Source of the DNA: Bacteroidales bacterium
GTDB lineage: Bacteria > Bacteroidota > Bacteroidia > Bacteroidales > VadinHA17
Length of the DNA stretch: 15,966 nucleotides
Reading direction: 5' to 3'
Assembly (NCBI GenBank): GCA_025455505.1
Contig: JALOMK010000058.1
Coordinates: forward strand, 1 to 15,966
The notes below the pieces were generated by a model. That model saw only the letters and a program-made list of their open reading frames with translations, ran no database searches and had not been told where the DNA came from. This document shows positions 1-6,627 of the stretch, piece by piece. Position numbers and translations under genes: made by a program. Position 1 is the stretch's first letter. Every line of letters begins with the position of its first letter.

Positions 1-128
1 AAGCGGGTTTGCATTGTCTTTGCAGGGTGCCCCCCATGGGATCGCCGCAGGCAATCCATGGATACCCGCGAAGCGGGTTTGCATTGTCTTTGCAGGGTGC
101 CCCCCATGGGATCGCCGCAGGCAATCCA
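1..128 (+). repeat. Tandem pair of 70-bp structured repeats (two hairpins per unit)
   Basis: Copies at 1-58 and 71-128 are identical over 58 bp and have a period of 70 bp. The 18-bp core GGTTTGCATTGTCTTTGC lies at 6-23 and 76-93. Each full unit carries a small hairpin just before the core (CCCGC-GAA-GCGGG, complete at 65-77) and a second imperfect hairpin after it (GGATcGCC-GCA-GGCaATCC, around 39-57 and 109-127). The first copy is cut by the window edge, so the array may extend leftwards. The array starts 11 bp beyond the stop codon of the nucleoside transporter, so it sits in its 3' flank. The same unit appears in the opposite orientation at 6519-6620. Confidence 0.9.
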
Positions 129-139
129 GAATGAAACAC

Positions 140-1417
140 CTATAATAATATCCCTGCCAGCGAGGCAGAAATATATGAAGCCATGGTTCCGCACAGCATC
201 GCCTTGAAACCCAGTGCTGCCAGGTCTGCCTTCCTTTGAGGGACAAGCACCCCGATACCTCCGAGCTGAATTGCAATCGAGCTGAAATTTGCAAATCCGC
301 AGAGCGCGAAGCTTGCAATAACAACGGATTTGGCACTTAGAACGCCCTGCGCTATCATTGGCGAAAGGTCGGAATAAGCAACGAACTCATTGATTACCAT
401 TTTTGTACCCATGAGAGAACCGACTTGCATCGATTCGGCTACAGGAACACCCATAACAATAGCAAACAGGCTGAAGAAAGATCCTACAACATCCTTAAGC
501 TTCAGGTTATCGAGGTCCAGCCCGATTGCATCGAATGAAAGCCCTGTCCATGAAAGAAAGTTACCAAAATATCCAAGCAGGGCATCAACTAGTGCAATGA
601 GGGCTATTACGCCAATAACCATTGCTATTACATTGAGGGATATTTTCATGCCGTCGCTGGCCCCGTGGGAAATAGCGTCCATGATGTTGGAATGTTCTTT
701 TTTAACCTCCAGTTTTATCTTGCCCTTGGTTTCAGATTCTTCAGTCTCGGGAAAAACAATTTTTGAAACTACAAGGGCGCCGGGGGCTGCCATAAGGCTT
801 GCAGCAAGAAGATATGAAGCCGGAACGCCCATTGATATATACACGGCCATCACCCCACCTGCAATGCAGGCCATGCTTCCGGTCATCGACGCCAGCAGTT
901 CTGACTTTGTCATGCCCGAAAGGTATGGCCGTATCATAATCTGGGCTTCAACCTGGCCGACGAAGGCACTTGCAACATTTGAAAGGGCTTCACTGCCGCT
1001 GACATGCATTGCCCAGTGCACGAACCTGGCGAGTAAAGCTATTACTCTCTGCATTATTCCAACGTGATAAGCCATAGCCACAAGTACGCAGACAAAAATT
1101 ATTGTAGGCAGGAGAATGAATACAAAAATTCCGGACCGCACTATTCCTTCAGGAAGAATTTCAGTAACCCGGGTCAGGTCACCGAAGACAAAGAGGCCGC
1201 CTTCCTTTGAGAAATCAAGCAGCTTGTTTATTGCTTTACCTAGGAAAGCGAATATTTCCTGACCCAGCGGCACCTTGAGGATAAAAACGGCAAGAAGGAC
1301 CTGAAGGAGCAAGCCTGTGATTACCAGTCGGTAATTTATTTTTTTACGGTTGTTCGACCACAGGTAAGCGAGGCCGAGAATGACAATTATACCAATGATT
1401 CCTGTAAATCGTACCAT
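140..1417 (-). CDS. nupC: NupC-type concentrative nucleoside transporter (CNT family)
   Basis: This is an inner-membrane symporter that brings nucleosides into the cell with Na+ or H+. The 425-aa length is normal for bacterial CNTs. Hydrophobic helices run through the protein, beginning at about residues 4-20 and 32-50. The family's substrate-site signatures are visible: G-Q-V-E-A at 154-158, M-G-V-P-V-A-E at 322-328, G-T-K-x-V-I-N-E-F at 337-345, and C-G-F-A-N-F-S-S at 373-380. In Vibrio cholerae CNT, the equivalent Gln/Glu, Glu and Asn/Ser residues bind the nucleoside. The start is ATG and the stop is TAG. It lies 85 bp downstream of the YkuD-like cluster on the same strand. A TAGGTTTG box sits 30 bp before the start, so it may have its own promoter. 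The sodium or proton preference cannot be read from sequence alone. Confidence 0.93.
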   Translation of the reverse strand: MVRFTGIIGIIVILGLAYLWSNNRKKINYRLVITGLLLQVLLAVFILKVPLGQEIFAFLGKAINKLLDFSKEGGLFVFGDLTRVTEILPEGIVRSGIFVFILLPTIIFVCVLVAMAYHVGIMQRVIALLARFVHWAMHVSGSEALSNVASAFVGQVEAQIMIRPYLSGMTKSELLASMTGSMACIAGGVMAVYISMGVPASYLLAASLMAAPGALVVSKIVFPETEESETKGKIKLEVKKEHSNIMDAISHGASDGMKISLNVIAMVIGVIALIALVDALLGYFGNFLSWTGLSFDAIGLDLDNLKLKDVVGSFFSLFAIVMGVPVAESMQVGSLMGTKMVINEFVAYSDLSPMIAQGVLSAKSVVIASFALCGFANFSSIAIQLGGIGVLVPQRKADLAALGFKAMLCGTMASYISASLAGILL

Positions 1418-1447
1418 GAAGATCTGAATAAGTGAATGTCACGTTAT

Positions 1448-1455
1448 CAAACCTA
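1448..1455 (-). promoter_or_regulatory. Candidate -7 box (TAGGTTTG) for the nucleoside transporter
   Basis: On the minus strand TAGGTTTG matches the Bacteroidota -7 consensus TAnnTTTG, 30 bp before the transporter ATG. No TTG is found at the expected 19-21 bp upstream, so the call rests on one half-site. Confidence 0.3.
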
Positions 1456-1502
1456 CATCTTTTTTCGATACGCTGTAAGAGGATCAATAAATATTTTGAT
1501 TT

Positions 1503-2303
1503 TTACCTGTATATGCCCACCTGGCCGTACCTTGGCAAGGCCCGGTATATCCTTTTTGCATCGGCTCTCGGAAGATAAATTTTGATATGCGGATGGTACT
1601 CCGGTACCCTGAAAGCCACAACACTTCCAAGTGCATCACGGCTTTCCCTGATACGGTCGTTCAGGTCGAAACGGAACTGGGCAAATCTTTCCCCGAAAGT
1701 ATCCCTTTCCGACTGGTATACATATACCTTTGTGCCGTTAGTCATCTGGAAAATGTAATTAACCGGCTCCACGAGTGAAGTGTCAGGTATTATGTCAGGT
1801 TTATATTCCGAAGTGTCCTTTGGAGCTATCTTGAGCATTACAGGCTCTTTTTTTATCGACGACCAGTCCTTTTCAATATTGAATGGTTCCGAGAGGAGAA
1901 AATAAACAAGTCTCTCATCTCCTTTCCGGAGCATCTTGCTCACCCTGAAATTTTCCATCTTCACTTTGTGAACAGCAACTCCGCTTATCTCGATATTGGC
2001 AGTACTGTCGGCAAGGTTGATTGTAAGGTAAATTGAATCCGTTTCGGCCATTGCAATTCTTGAATGAAGAAAAGATTTGTCGCGAAGCAGCCTGAGGTAG
2101 GCTGAATCGGAGAATTTCCTTTCATCTGTCGCATTCTCTCCCGTCTGCCCGGAGCTAAAATCCTCGCCTATCCGTGAAAGCTTCCTTGCCGGCGCCATTG
2201 CTGACATAGTGAGATAGAAAAGAAGAAATGCTGCCAGGAGCGAAATGCCTGCAAAAAGAAATATCCTTGTAAGGCTTGATGTTCTGCTGTCTGCGTTTTC
2301 CAT
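1503..2303 (-). CDS. Membrane-anchored protein, probable cysteine-less YkuD-like paralogue
   Basis: The function is not known. The 266-aa protein has a short cytoplasmic N-terminus, one membrane helix at about 12-34 and a periplasmic remainder. It resembles the L,D-transpeptidase encoded directly upstream. After the helix both have a similar S-D-[SA]-A-[YF] start to a short helical stretch (here 65-88), then a first strand of the pattern I-Y-L-T-I-N-L-A-D-S (91-100). Both end with a matching tail of the form L-x-x-x-D-x-x-x-h-h-x-x-L-x-x-x-x-x-V-x-I (here 243-264). The catalytic HG and [ST]HGC[VI]R motifs are absent, and the protein contains no cysteine at all, so it cannot use the usual YkuD chemistry. 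It is the third gene of the transpeptidase cluster, 21 bp after its neighbour. It may be a regulator, scaffold or peptidoglycan-binding partner. The paralogy is inferred from patterns read by eye. Confidence 0.75.
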   Translation of the reverse strand: MENADSRTSSLTRIFLFAGISLLAAFLLFYLTMSAMAPARKLSRIGEDFSSGQTGENATDERKFSDSAYLRLLRDKSFLHSRIAMAETDSIYLTINLADSTANIEISGVAVHKVKMENFRVSKMLRKGDERLVYFLLSEPFNIEKDWSSIKKEPVMLKIAPKDTSEYKPDIIPDTSLVEPVNYIFQMTNGTKVYVYQSERDTFGERFAQFRFDLNDRIRESRDALGSVVAFRVPEYHPHIKIYLPRADAKRIYRALPRYGQVGIYR

Positions 2304-2324
2304 CGGTAGAGAGGTTTCAGAATA

Positions 2325-3137
2325 TCAGAAAATAAATACTTTAGAGCCGATGTTGAGAGTGTTGAAAACAGCTTCAAGATCATCATCTGCCAGCCTCACG
2401 CATCCGTGTGTAACGGGCATTCCAAGGAAGCGCTTGTAAATTGTTCCGTGTATCAGGTACCCGTCACCGATTGCAAGCGCATAGTCGCCAAGCACTCCAT
2501 ATTCATACCTCGACGGGTGATTGGCAGAAGGTATGGGAAGTCCCTCTTCCACAAAGGCCCAGTCGGGCTTCTTCCATACCGGGTTTGTTGTTTTTCCGAG
2601 AATCCTGTATTTGCCCTTTGGCGTTTTGAATATCCATGTCTTGTCCCCGTGCGACTGAAGCATTGTATAGCTGCCGGAACTGCAGAATCCTTCCCTGATG
2701 AGCTGTTTGTTCTTATAAAGGGAGAACCTGTTGTCAGTTGTATTTATTACAATGTATGACTGACCTGAGGTATAGGATGCATATTTCCGCGAGAGCCTCT
2801 GTATATCCTTTTGCATTGAAGCGATCTCCTTCTTAAAGGCAGCATCGCTGTGAAGCTCCTCATCAACCCTGAGCTTCGGTCCTCTGTTGGAAGGTATTTC
2901 CGTTATCGCGGGGACAAGGTAAAGTACAAAGAATGACAAAGCCAGCACAGATATTACAGAAGAAAGGACAATGAAGACTATCCTGAGGATATTGTAGAGC
3001 AGTTTTTTCTCCTTTAAACCGGACAGGATCTTTGTGATGAACCCGGGCTTATCAATGAGTTCACCTGCACTTCCGTGTTCCCGGGCCTCATTGGTTCCGG
3101 GAATCTCCAGATCTCCGTTTTTATTTTCCTCTTCCAT
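2325..3137 (-). CDS. L,D-transpeptidase (YkuD domain), membrane anchored
   Basis: YkuD enzymes form L,D (3-3) cross-links in peptidoglycan or attach proteins to it through a catalytic cysteine. This 270-aa protein has an acidic cytoplasmic N-terminus of about 47 residues, a membrane helix at roughly 52-77, a short helical linker (99-119) and a YkuD domain at about 127-270. The active-site motifs are complete: H230-G231 and T-H-G-C-V-R-L at 243-249, with Cys246 as the nucleophile, His244 beside it and Arg248. The start is ATG, 11 bp after the stop of the upstream transpeptidase, and the next gene follows after 21 bp, so the three are surely co-transcribed. The acceptor substrate (peptidoglycan or a protein) cannot be told from the sequence. 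Confidence 0.92.
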   Translation of the reverse strand: MEEENKNGDLEIPGTNEAREHGSAGELIDKPGFITKILSGLKEKKLLYNILRIVFIVLSSVISVLALSFFVLYLVPAITEIPSNRGPKLRVDEELHSDAAFKKEIASMQKDIQRLSRKYASYTSGQSYIVINTTDNRFSLYKNKQLIREGFCSSGSYTMLQSHGDKTWIFKTPKGKYRILGKTTNPVWKKPDWAFVEEGLPIPSANHPSRYEYGVLGDYALAIGDGYLIHGTIYKRFLGMPVTHGCVRLADDDLEAVFNTLNIGSKVFIF

Positions 3138-3148
3138 ATTAATGAAAA

Positions 3149-4261
3149 TTACCTGGTTGCCACATTATGCAGATCAACAGTTGATCCGACTATTGTTACA
3201 GGCGTGCCTACCTTTGCAAGCCTGTATAAAATATCCATTTCCTTGTTTGTAAGGGCGACACATCCTTCTGTCCAGTCGATACCCTTGCCCCCGTCGCCAT
3301 GTATCTCGATAAGCCCTCCGATCTTTGCATTCCTGGGCAGTGAACCATTTTCTATTTCTTCCCTGAACCTGGCCTTGTCTTTCTCATTCGGGTAATCGAG
3401 AAGCAGTGCCTTGTAATACTTTGTTTTCGATCCTTCAAGTTTCCTTGTTACCTTATACATGCCTTCCGGGGTGGCCATATCTCCTTTAACCCGCTTGTCG
3501 CCAACCCAGTTCTTGCCAAGCTCCGCTGTGAATTGATGTTTTAAGGTACCACTAAGATAAACAAAACATTTACGCGAATACTTATCTACAATTATTGCAT
3601 AATCATGATTCTTCCTGGAGTCGCTTATTGTATTGTCCATCCACTTCTTCCAGGTTGAATATGACCTGAAATAGTCTTTCCGGTTTGCCGAGGCTGTATT
3701 AAAGGATTCTGTAAGCAGGTACTCGGCATCGGTCAGTTTCCTGTTTGCAGGCAGGTACTGGCCTTTCTCGTATGCCACCTCAGCTTCCTGAAGGAGTATC
3801 TTTCCCTTGGATATCCTGTGTCTTACCTCGCTTGTAAGCGGGTAAGTCGAAAAGAGGTCCTGGTTTTCCTTAAGCAGGTTGTTGAGATCCTTTAATTTCT
3901 GGCTTATCCTGCTTTTCAGATTTGAGGAATTGCTGATTGCAGTTGCAGAGGCTTCGTTTGACTTCTTAATCGACTGATCAGCAAATGAAAGCACCTTATC
4001 GAAATCTCTGAAGTAGATGAATCTTTCATTCTCCCTCTGCCACGAGGACATCGCAGAGTCAAAAAGAGCCTTAGCCTCACCGTACTGTTTTCTTGAATAA
4101 GTTTCGGCCTTGTCTTTGACTGCCTGTGCAAGGGCATTCCTTGCCAGGTCAATGGTTTCAACAGGAGGTTCGGGTGTCAGCCTTACAAGAATGAAAACCA
4201 GCAGTGCAATTGCTGCAGCCGATACAAACACAAACAGAAAAACCTTCCACAATCTCCTCAT
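3149..4261 (-). CDS. L,D-transpeptidase-like protein with a helical stalk (YkuD domain)
   Basis: This protein has a membrane helix at about 5-27, a long helical periplasmic stalk (about 36-195) and a C-terminal YkuD domain (about 220-360). The active site reads H321-G322 followed by W-T-E-G-C-V-A-L, with the nucleophile at Cys334. It uses the T-x-G-C-V-A form rather than S-H-G-C-V-R, so it belongs to a different YkuD branch from the next gene. The stalk resembles the standalone lipoprotein encoded just upstream, including the closely similar segment E-A-x-x-x-Y-x-x-G-[KQ]-[FY]-x-x-A-N-x-K. I start it at the ATG at 4261 (370 aa), although an in-frame TTG lies one codon upstream. No promoter fits the 20 bp between this start and the terminator hairpin at 4282-4307, so expression may rely on read-through from the lipoprotein gene. 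Confidence 0.88.
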   Translation of the reverse strand: MRRLWKVFLFVFVSAAAIALLVFILVRLTPEPPVETIDLARNALAQAVKDKAETYSRKQYGEAKALFDSAMSSWQRENERFIYFRDFDKVLSFADQSIKKSNEASATAISNSSNLKSRISQKLKDLNNLLKENQDLFSTYPLTSEVRHRISKGKILLQEAEVAYEKGQYLPANRKLTDAEYLLTESFNTASANRKDYFRSYSTWKKWMDNTISDSRKNHDYAIIVDKYSRKCFVYLSGTLKHQFTAELGKNWVGDKRVKGDMATPEGMYKVTRKLEGSKTKYYKALLLDYPNEKDKARFREEIENGSLPRNAKIGGLIEIHGDGGKGIDWTEGCVALTNKEMDILYRLAKVGTPVTIVGSTVDLHNVATR

Positions 4262-4281
4262 CAATCGCTGTTGTATTCTAT

Positions 4282-4307
4282 AAAAAACCCCGGGATGTAC
4301 CCGGGGT
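4282..4307 (-). terminator. Rho-independent terminator or attenuator after the helical lipoprotein gene
   Basis: On the minus strand an 8-bp GC-rich stem (arms 4300-4307 and 4287-4294, core CCCCGGG/CCCGGGG, 5-nt loop) is followed directly by six Ts (4287-4282). It lies 29 bp after the lipoprotein stop codon and 20 bp before the ATG of the next co-directional gene. Confidence 0.85.
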
Positions 4308-4336
4308 ATTAAAAAATCAAAGATCGGTATGATCTG

Positions 4337-4924
4337 TTATCTTTTTACTTTTGCAATCGCTTCCTTAAGCTCGGTATTGATTCCGGTAGCCTGTTCCTTG
4401 GCAGCTTTCACCTTGTTGTTTGCATCCATGAATTTGCCTCCGTCATACATACCCTGAGCTTCAACTATTGCAGCCTCGATTGCAGCCATGTCGGTTTTCA
4501 TAGCCTCGAGAACAGCAGCACCTTCTTTACCCCTGGGAGCTTTTTTCATCAGAGCAACATTCTCTTCAACAACAGCTTTGATCTCAGTCATGAGAGCCTC
4601 GGTTTCTTTCTTAACCTCTTCCTTCTTTGTAGCGGCATTAGCAGCAACAGTGTTTGCAAGTGTTACAGTTGAAACAAGATTCTCCTTTGCAGGACCGAAT
4701 TTCTTGAAAAGCTTTGATTCCTGTGCAGCAATGTCAGCCATGATGGCAGTCATTGAATCCTGGAGAGCCGCGAATTCAGCGGGTACATAAACAGATGCTT
4801 CAGCAGTTTTTGCAGCTTCGATAGCAGCATTGGCAGCATCAATCTCAGCCTGCGGCTTCTTGCCACAGCTCGAAAGCATAGCAACCATAGCGATGGCTGC
4901 GATTCCCATAATAACCTTTTTCAT
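4337..4924 (-). CDS. Ala-rich alpha-helical lipoprotein
   Basis: This 195-aa protein has a lipoprotein signal ending L-S-S-C (Cys20). The mature part is rich in Ala, Glu and Lys and is predicted to be almost entirely helical. There is no enzymatic motif. It resembles the small DUF4398-type helical envelope proteins, and its whole length looks colinear with the stalk of the transpeptidase downstream. The clearest match is residues 155-171, E-A-x-x-x-Y-x-x-G-K-F-x-x-A-N-x-K. The C-terminus is basic, ending V-K-R, which loosely recalls Braun's lipoprotein, whose terminal Lys is joined to peptidoglycan by YkuD enzymes. It has a clear Bacteroidota promoter (5001-5030), an AAAAGGT sequence before the ATG and a strong terminator, which suggests an abundant product. 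An outer-membrane location is inferred. Confidence 0.9.
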   Translation of the reverse strand: MKKVIMGIAAIAMVAMLSSCGKKPQAEIDAANAAIEAAKTAEASVYVPAEFAALQDSMTAIMADIAAQESKLFKKFGPAKENLVSTVTLANTVAANAATKKEEVKKETEALMTEIKAVVEENVALMKKAPRGKEGAAVLEAMKTDMAAIEAAIVEAQGMYDGGKFMDANNKVKAAKEQATGINTELKEAIAKVKR

Positions 4925-5000
4925 TTCTTTTACCTTTTAATACTTTGTTTAACAATAAATTTAATTGATCTAAAATCTTAGCCTTTTTTAAATCACGGTG

Positions 5001-5030
5001 CGAATATATAATAAAAAGAGAATATTTCAA
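5001..5030 (-). promoter_or_regulatory. Promoter of the helical lipoprotein gene (TTG-N19-TATATTCG)
   Basis: On the minus strand a -33 TTG (5028-5030) lies exactly 19 bp before TATATTCG (5001-5008), close to the Bacteroidota -7 consensus TAnnTTTG. Transcription would start near 4994, giving a leader of about 70 nt that is A/T-rich. Confidence 0.65.
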
Positions 5031-5147
5031 GAAAAAAATGAAAAAAAATCACAGATCCTCGCTCAGAATTCTTATTAAACGCCCTGACGCTCAATATATA
5101 GACATGAAAATGGATGCAATTTCATCCCGGAAGTGCGAAGGGCGGCT

Positions 5148-6479
5148 TCATTCGAATCCGAGAACAGCCAGCCCGTTTTTGATTTCAGGGGCAGACATGA
5201 AAAGATTCCATAACAATCCGGACCTGTAATTTTCAATCATTACAACCTGCGGACCCTGATCTATTGCAAGATATCTCCGGGGATACCAGTTTCTCTGTTC
5301 ACTGAATGCATCATAGAAACCATACTCCCCAAATAGCTTACCTCCGAGCTGGTTATAAAAGTGCCTGATCGCTTCCATTGATTGTTCGGGTGTATACGGA
5401 AGTGATGAGACTGCGGCAGTGGGTGAGATAACTCCGATATCTGTGGTGGTTCCGGGCGCATGGGCTGCATATCCATCCGGAGAATAGCTGGCTGTAAGCC
5501 CCCAGCATGACGAACTGTAACCTTTGTAACCGAGCTGATTCCGCCTGCACCACTCATAGTTAATAACTGAATGAACTGTATTCTGCTGCCAGTAATCAGC
5601 ATAGCGGTCGCGAAGTTTTGAAGGATCGGCACCCAGGTATGAATAATGCGACCAGAACAAGGGCCCCCCGTATTCTTCGGCGCCATTGTGCCTCAGCTTC
5701 AGTTCATGACCGTACTTTACCGAAATAGTGTTTATTCCTCCATCCCGGGCCCAGCCTTTGTGATATGCAGCAGGCCCAACCGGGAATGTAGGAGAGGAAG
5801 CGGCAAGTATATATAGAATCAGGCATTCGTTGTACCCGCGCACAGGAAAGTTCATTTCCCATGCATATTCAGGAGACCAGTGCCAGTAGATTACATCCTC
5901 CCCTCCCTTTGTGAACCAGCTCCATTCCACCTCGCGCCACAGGGAGTCTATGCCTGCGGCAAGATTCCTTTCAGCGGGCGAGCCGTTCACGAAATACTGG
6001 CGGACTGCAAGAAGACCCTGAACCAGGTAGGCAGTTTCAACAATATCCGCCCCGTTGTCCTTCGGACTGAAGGGCTTCACTTTTCCTGTTTCACCAAAGA
6101 TCCAGTGCGACCAGGCACCGTGAAAGCGGTCAGCCTTCCTGAGAAACCTCACTATCCGCGTAAATCTTTCATAGCCTTCCTGCCTGCTGATAAAGCCTCT
6201 TTCAATTCCGGTCAGAATAGCCATGACACCGAAACCGCTGCCTCCCGATGTAATAACATTCATGTCATTTTCGGGATAGACGCCATCCATATGAATGCGT
6301 TCGCGCGCCAGACCGGATACAGGTTCGGCTCCCTCCCAGAAATACTGGAAAGTACGATACTGAATTAAGGTAAGCAGCGAATCATCAGATATTGCATCCG
6401 GGCCTTCTCCTGTTTTTTCCGGCCGGCATGAGGAAGCGGCCATGAGAAAGATTAGGGCAAAAAGTGAAAATACTTTCAT
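5148..6479 (-). CDS. Lipoprotein glycoside hydrolase of the glucoamylase/GH144-like family
   Basis: This 443-aa surface or periplasmic lipoprotein (signal ending A-A-S-S-C, Cys18) has the (alpha/alpha)6 'glycoamylase' domain, whose characterised GH144 members are endo-beta-1,2-glucanases. The family look is clear in R-T-F-Q-Y-F-W-E (residues 42-49), N-G-A-D-I-V-E-T-A (142-150) and R-G-Y-N-E-C-L (214-220). Asp145, Glu148 and Glu218 match the order and spacing of the acidic residues implicated in catalysis in Chitinophaga GH144 enzymes. The C-terminus carries A-I-D-Q-G-P-Q-V-V-M-I-E-N-Y. The reading frame stays open upstream into the repeat, but the lipoprotein signal places the start at 6479, or 6485 if M-T-M is used. 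No SusC/SusD or beta-glucosidase gene lies beside it. Beta-1,2-glucan as substrate is likely but not proven. Confidence 0.85.
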   Translation of the reverse strand: MKVFSLFALIFLMAASSCRPEKTGEGPDAISDDSLLTLIQYRTFQYFWEGAEPVSGLARERIHMDGVYPENDMNVITSGGSGFGVMAILTGIERGFISRQEGYERFTRIVRFLRKADRFHGAWSHWIFGETGKVKPFSPKDNGADIVETAYLVQGLLAVRQYFVNGSPAERNLAAGIDSLWREVEWSWFTKGGEDVIYWHWSPEYAWEMNFPVRGYNECLILYILAASSPTFPVGPAAYHKGWARDGGINTISVKYGHELKLRHNGAEEYGGPLFWSHYSYLGADPSKLRDRYADYWQQNTVHSVINYEWCRRNQLGYKGYSSSCWGLTASYSPDGYAAHAPGTTTDIGVISPTAAVSSLPYTPEQSMEAIRHFYNQLGGKLFGEYGFYDAFSEQRNWYPRRYLAIDQGPQVVMIENYRSGLLWNLFMSAPEIKNGLAVLGFE

Positions 6480-6502
6480 AGTCATGAATTGTAGGATACT
6501 TG

Positions 6503-6532
6503 CAAATATAGCTCTAAACCCTGCAAAGACAA
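6503..6532 (-). promoter_or_regulatory. Promoter of the GH144-like gene, -33 element inside a repeat core
   Basis: On the minus strand TATATTTG (6503-6510) is a perfect TAnnTTTG -7 box. A TTG at 6530-6532 lies exactly 19 bp upstream, the same spacing as in the lipoprotein promoter at 5001-5030. That TTG is the one inside the repeat core GGTTTGCATTGTCTTTGC (6523-6540). The predicted start is about 12-20 nt before the ATG. Confidence 0.6.
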
Positions 6533-6620
6533 TGCAAACCCGCTTCGCGGGCTTCCCGGGATTGCCTGCGGCGATCCCATGGGGAACACCCTGCAAAGAC
6601 AATGCAAACCCGCTTCGCGG
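6519..6620 (-). repeat. Second array of the 70-bp structured repeat, inverted relative to 1-128
   Basis: Segments 6519-6550 and 6589-6620 are identical over 32 bp and exactly 70 bp apart, the same period as at 1-128. The intervening bases closely match those of the first array, including the GGATcGCC-GCA-GGCaATCC hairpin, but differ at several positions (for example GTTCCCC in place of GCCCCCC). The 18-bp core lies at 6523-6540 and 6593-6610 on the minus strand, each copy preceded by the CCCGC-GAA-GCGG hairpin. Confidence 0.9.
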
Positions 6621-6627
6621 TGCTTTT

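Noticed and set aside
1..128. CRISPR array
   Set aside because: There are only two units here, the would-be spacers are identical, the period is 70 bp and no cas gene is nearby. It is a tandem palindromic repeat instead.
390..1067. A 225-aa open frame on the plus strand
   Set aside because: It lies wholly antisense to the well-supported nucleoside transporter and its translation shows no recognisable domain or signal. It is a frame shadow.
5105..5130. Hairpin GGATG-CAATTT-CATCC as a terminator for the glucanase gene
   Set aside because: The stem is only 5 bp and the T-run on the minus strand is only four bases, too weak to call.
5880..6368. A 162-aa open frame on the plus strand
   Set aside because: It is antisense to the GH144-like gene, which has conserved motifs and a lipoprotein signal.
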